Positions 20,001 through 20,847 of a stretch of DNA of 20,847 bases are shown piece after piece; position 1 is the first letter of the stretch; each line of letters opens with the position of its first letter. The notes beneath the pieces are model-generated. The model saw only the letters and a program-made list of their open reading frames with translations, was not told the DNA's origin and did not search any database. Location: NCBI GenBank assembly GCA_051453625.1, contig JBOZIK010000001.1, positions 93,788,905 to 93,809,751 on the forward strand, written 5' to 3'. This DNA comes from Welwitschia mirabilis (Eukaryota > Gnetophyta > Gnetopsida > Welwitschiales). Both the position numbers and the translations under genes were made by a program.

Positions 20001-20652
20001 TCTAATAAAATAAATTTCTTCTAAACTATCTTTTAAATTTTTTTTAAAAATTAGATTTAGAAAAAATAAATGTAAAAAATTTCTTTGTGCTGAATTCTTG
20101 AAATATTTTGCATACATAGGATGTGCACACTTGGGGTTAAGTTCATAGTAAACCAATCTTTCTTAGATATTTTCTTTGATGAACAACTACTCTCTCTAAT
20201 ATTTTACCTTTTTACTAGAGCTTATCATGTGCTAGCATGCTCAGTTTTGTTTTTATAAGTATTATCTTAGTGATCATTTAAATGATTTACCTAGATGAAA
20301 ATAGGTATAAAAAAACCCAAAAATGAAAAACACCAAAAAATAAAATCATGAAATAACATAGAATAAACATAGACAGTCATATGTTGAGTTGTCTACATGA
20401 TAGAGGAAGGATAATAAAACCCTAGTTCTTAAGAAAACAAAAAAATAATAAGTCACATAGGCTATCATTACCATGTCTTATTTGGACGATGAAGGGGACG
20501 ATAGGACATTATTTTTTAAACACAAAATGAAAAATGTAGAAAGAAAAACCTATGTTCTACTATAAGAGTGCAATGCTAATATAGAGAAATACTTGAATCA
20601 AAATCTAAAGTGCTTAACTAAGTAATGGAAATTCTTGAACTTCAAGCAGCCT
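20001..20652 (-). other. 5' leader of the gypsy element
   Basis: About 650 bases lie between the primer site and the gag ATG, a long leader of the kind seen in Athila-type elements. It is pyrimidine-rich on the minus strand and contains one TATCGTCC/GGACGATA-type module at 20463-20508. No frame is supported. Confidence 0.6.
20463..20508. repeat. Leader copy of the TCATCC/GGATGA module
   Basis: TATCATTACCATGTC, then GGACGATGAA and GGGGACGATAGG, resemble the modules at 803-840, 4999-5036 and 7797-7837. This copy keeps two CpG dinucleotides, rare in this window. Confidence 0.45.
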
Positions 20653-20670
20653 TCTTCAGTAATGATGCCA
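20653..20670 (-). other. Decayed primer binding site, tRNA-Asp type
   Basis: Minus strand TGGCATCATTACTGAAGA starts three bases after the LTR end. The Athila-type site complementary to tRNA-Asp is TGGCGCCGTTGCCGGGGA. The two agree at 11 of 18 positions, and all seven differences are G-to-A or C-to-T changes. Position, leading TGG and the distance to gag support the call. Confidence 0.65.
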
Positions 20671-20673
20671 AGA

Positions 20674-20770
20674 TGTTATGGTGCATATTTATGCAAATGT
20701 TATGTCCTCAAATAAATCCTATAAATCCAACATGTATATAGATTTTATATAATAAAACACACTAATATAG
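20674..20770 (-). repeat. End fragment of the 5' LTR of the minus gypsy element
   Basis: Read on the minus strand from 20770 it starts TATTAGTGTG and ends GCACCATAACA at 20674, just before the primer site. It matches the last ~95 bases of the plus-strand LTR (4429-4523). Only 97 bp are present, and the LTR is cut at 20771 by a repeat of gag sequence. Confidence 0.65.
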
Positions 20771-20847
20771 CTACTAATTCTTCTTGGGTGAATGCACCTA
20801 TAGGGTTAGAATGTATGGCAATGAAAGATCGTTCATAAGTGAAGGCA
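20771..20847 (-). repeat. Exact 77-bp copy of gag sequence at the window edge
   Basis: Bases 20771-20847 are identical to 19430-19506 in the same orientation, within the gypsy gag (the GAFTQEELVDYFY region). If it continues rightwards it would be a tandem duplication with a 1,341-bp period; otherwise it may be an assembly fault. It replaces the expected upstream part of the LTR. Confidence 0.85.

Larger units (their letters stand above)
4524..20770 (-). mobile_element. Athila-like Ty3/gypsy LTR retrotransposon, inactive and interrupted
   Basis: Read right to left, the order is LTR end, primer site, leader, gag, protease, RT, RNase H, integrase, 3' non-coding region, env-like frame, LTR. Protease-RT-RNase H-integrase is the Ty3/gypsy order. 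The RT block around the C-M-x-F-G-L motif with T-F-Q-C-V-M-M-D-I-F, the D-H-L-S-H-L end of RNase H and the G-F-Y-W-P integrase motif are typical of plant Athila-type elements. A roughly 20-residue RT insertion that I associate with many Athila members, between P-K-K and W-R-M-C-I, is absent. A copia-type element is inserted at 8722-14073. The left LTR stops at 4524 where the plus-strand element ends, and the right LTR is cut at 20770. Stops and frameshifts are present in every domain. Confidence 0.8.

Overview
The window is plant nuclear DNA made up almost wholly of old, nested LTR retrotransposons; I see no cellular gene. It is very AT-rich and CpG-poor, and the element families are typical of seed plants: an Athila-like Ty3/gypsy polyprotein and a Ty1/copia gag with an initiator-Met primer binding site. 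The four N runs mark a draft assembly. The species cannot be named from this sequence. || Layout. (a) About 1-4523: remains of a plus-strand gypsy element. Nothing is recognisable before about 970. A short tail of the pol/integrase frame (972-1090) follows, then a non-coding 3' region and an LTR (about 2583-4523, with a 962-N gap). (b) 4524-20770: a minus-strand relative of the same family. Reading from right to left it has an LTR end (20770-20674), a primer site that looks like a decayed tRNA-Asp type (20670-20653), a leader, gag (from 20000), protease, reverse transcriptase, RNase H, integrase (ending about 14575), a 3' non-coding region, a broken third reading frame that may be env-like (7170-5831), and a 3' LTR (5594-4524) cut off where the plus element ends. 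(c) 8722-14073: a short copia-type element inserted into the 3' region of (b). It has two LTRs, a 5-bp target duplication (GAAGC), a Met-type primer site and only a gag-like frame, which fits the non-autonomous TR-GAG class of terminal-repeat elements with a gag domain. The last 77 bases of the window (20771-20847) repeat part of the gypsy gag exactly. || How the parts relate. No element here looks able to move by itself. The gypsy pol has stops and frameshifts throughout and has lost catalytic residues in protease, RT and integrase. The copia element carries no visible pol, so it would have depended on another element. Most damage is C-to-T or G-to-A, the pattern expected of long-methylated, silenced repeats. 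The plus and minus gypsy copies, lying in opposite orientation, let the copia insertion site be read directly: the plus copy (near 1557-1561) is the matching empty site. || Assembly cautions: the 100-N gap at 12887-12986 is flanked by an identical 71-bp sequence and is probably a false gap, and the exact 77-bp repeat at the right edge may be a similar fault.
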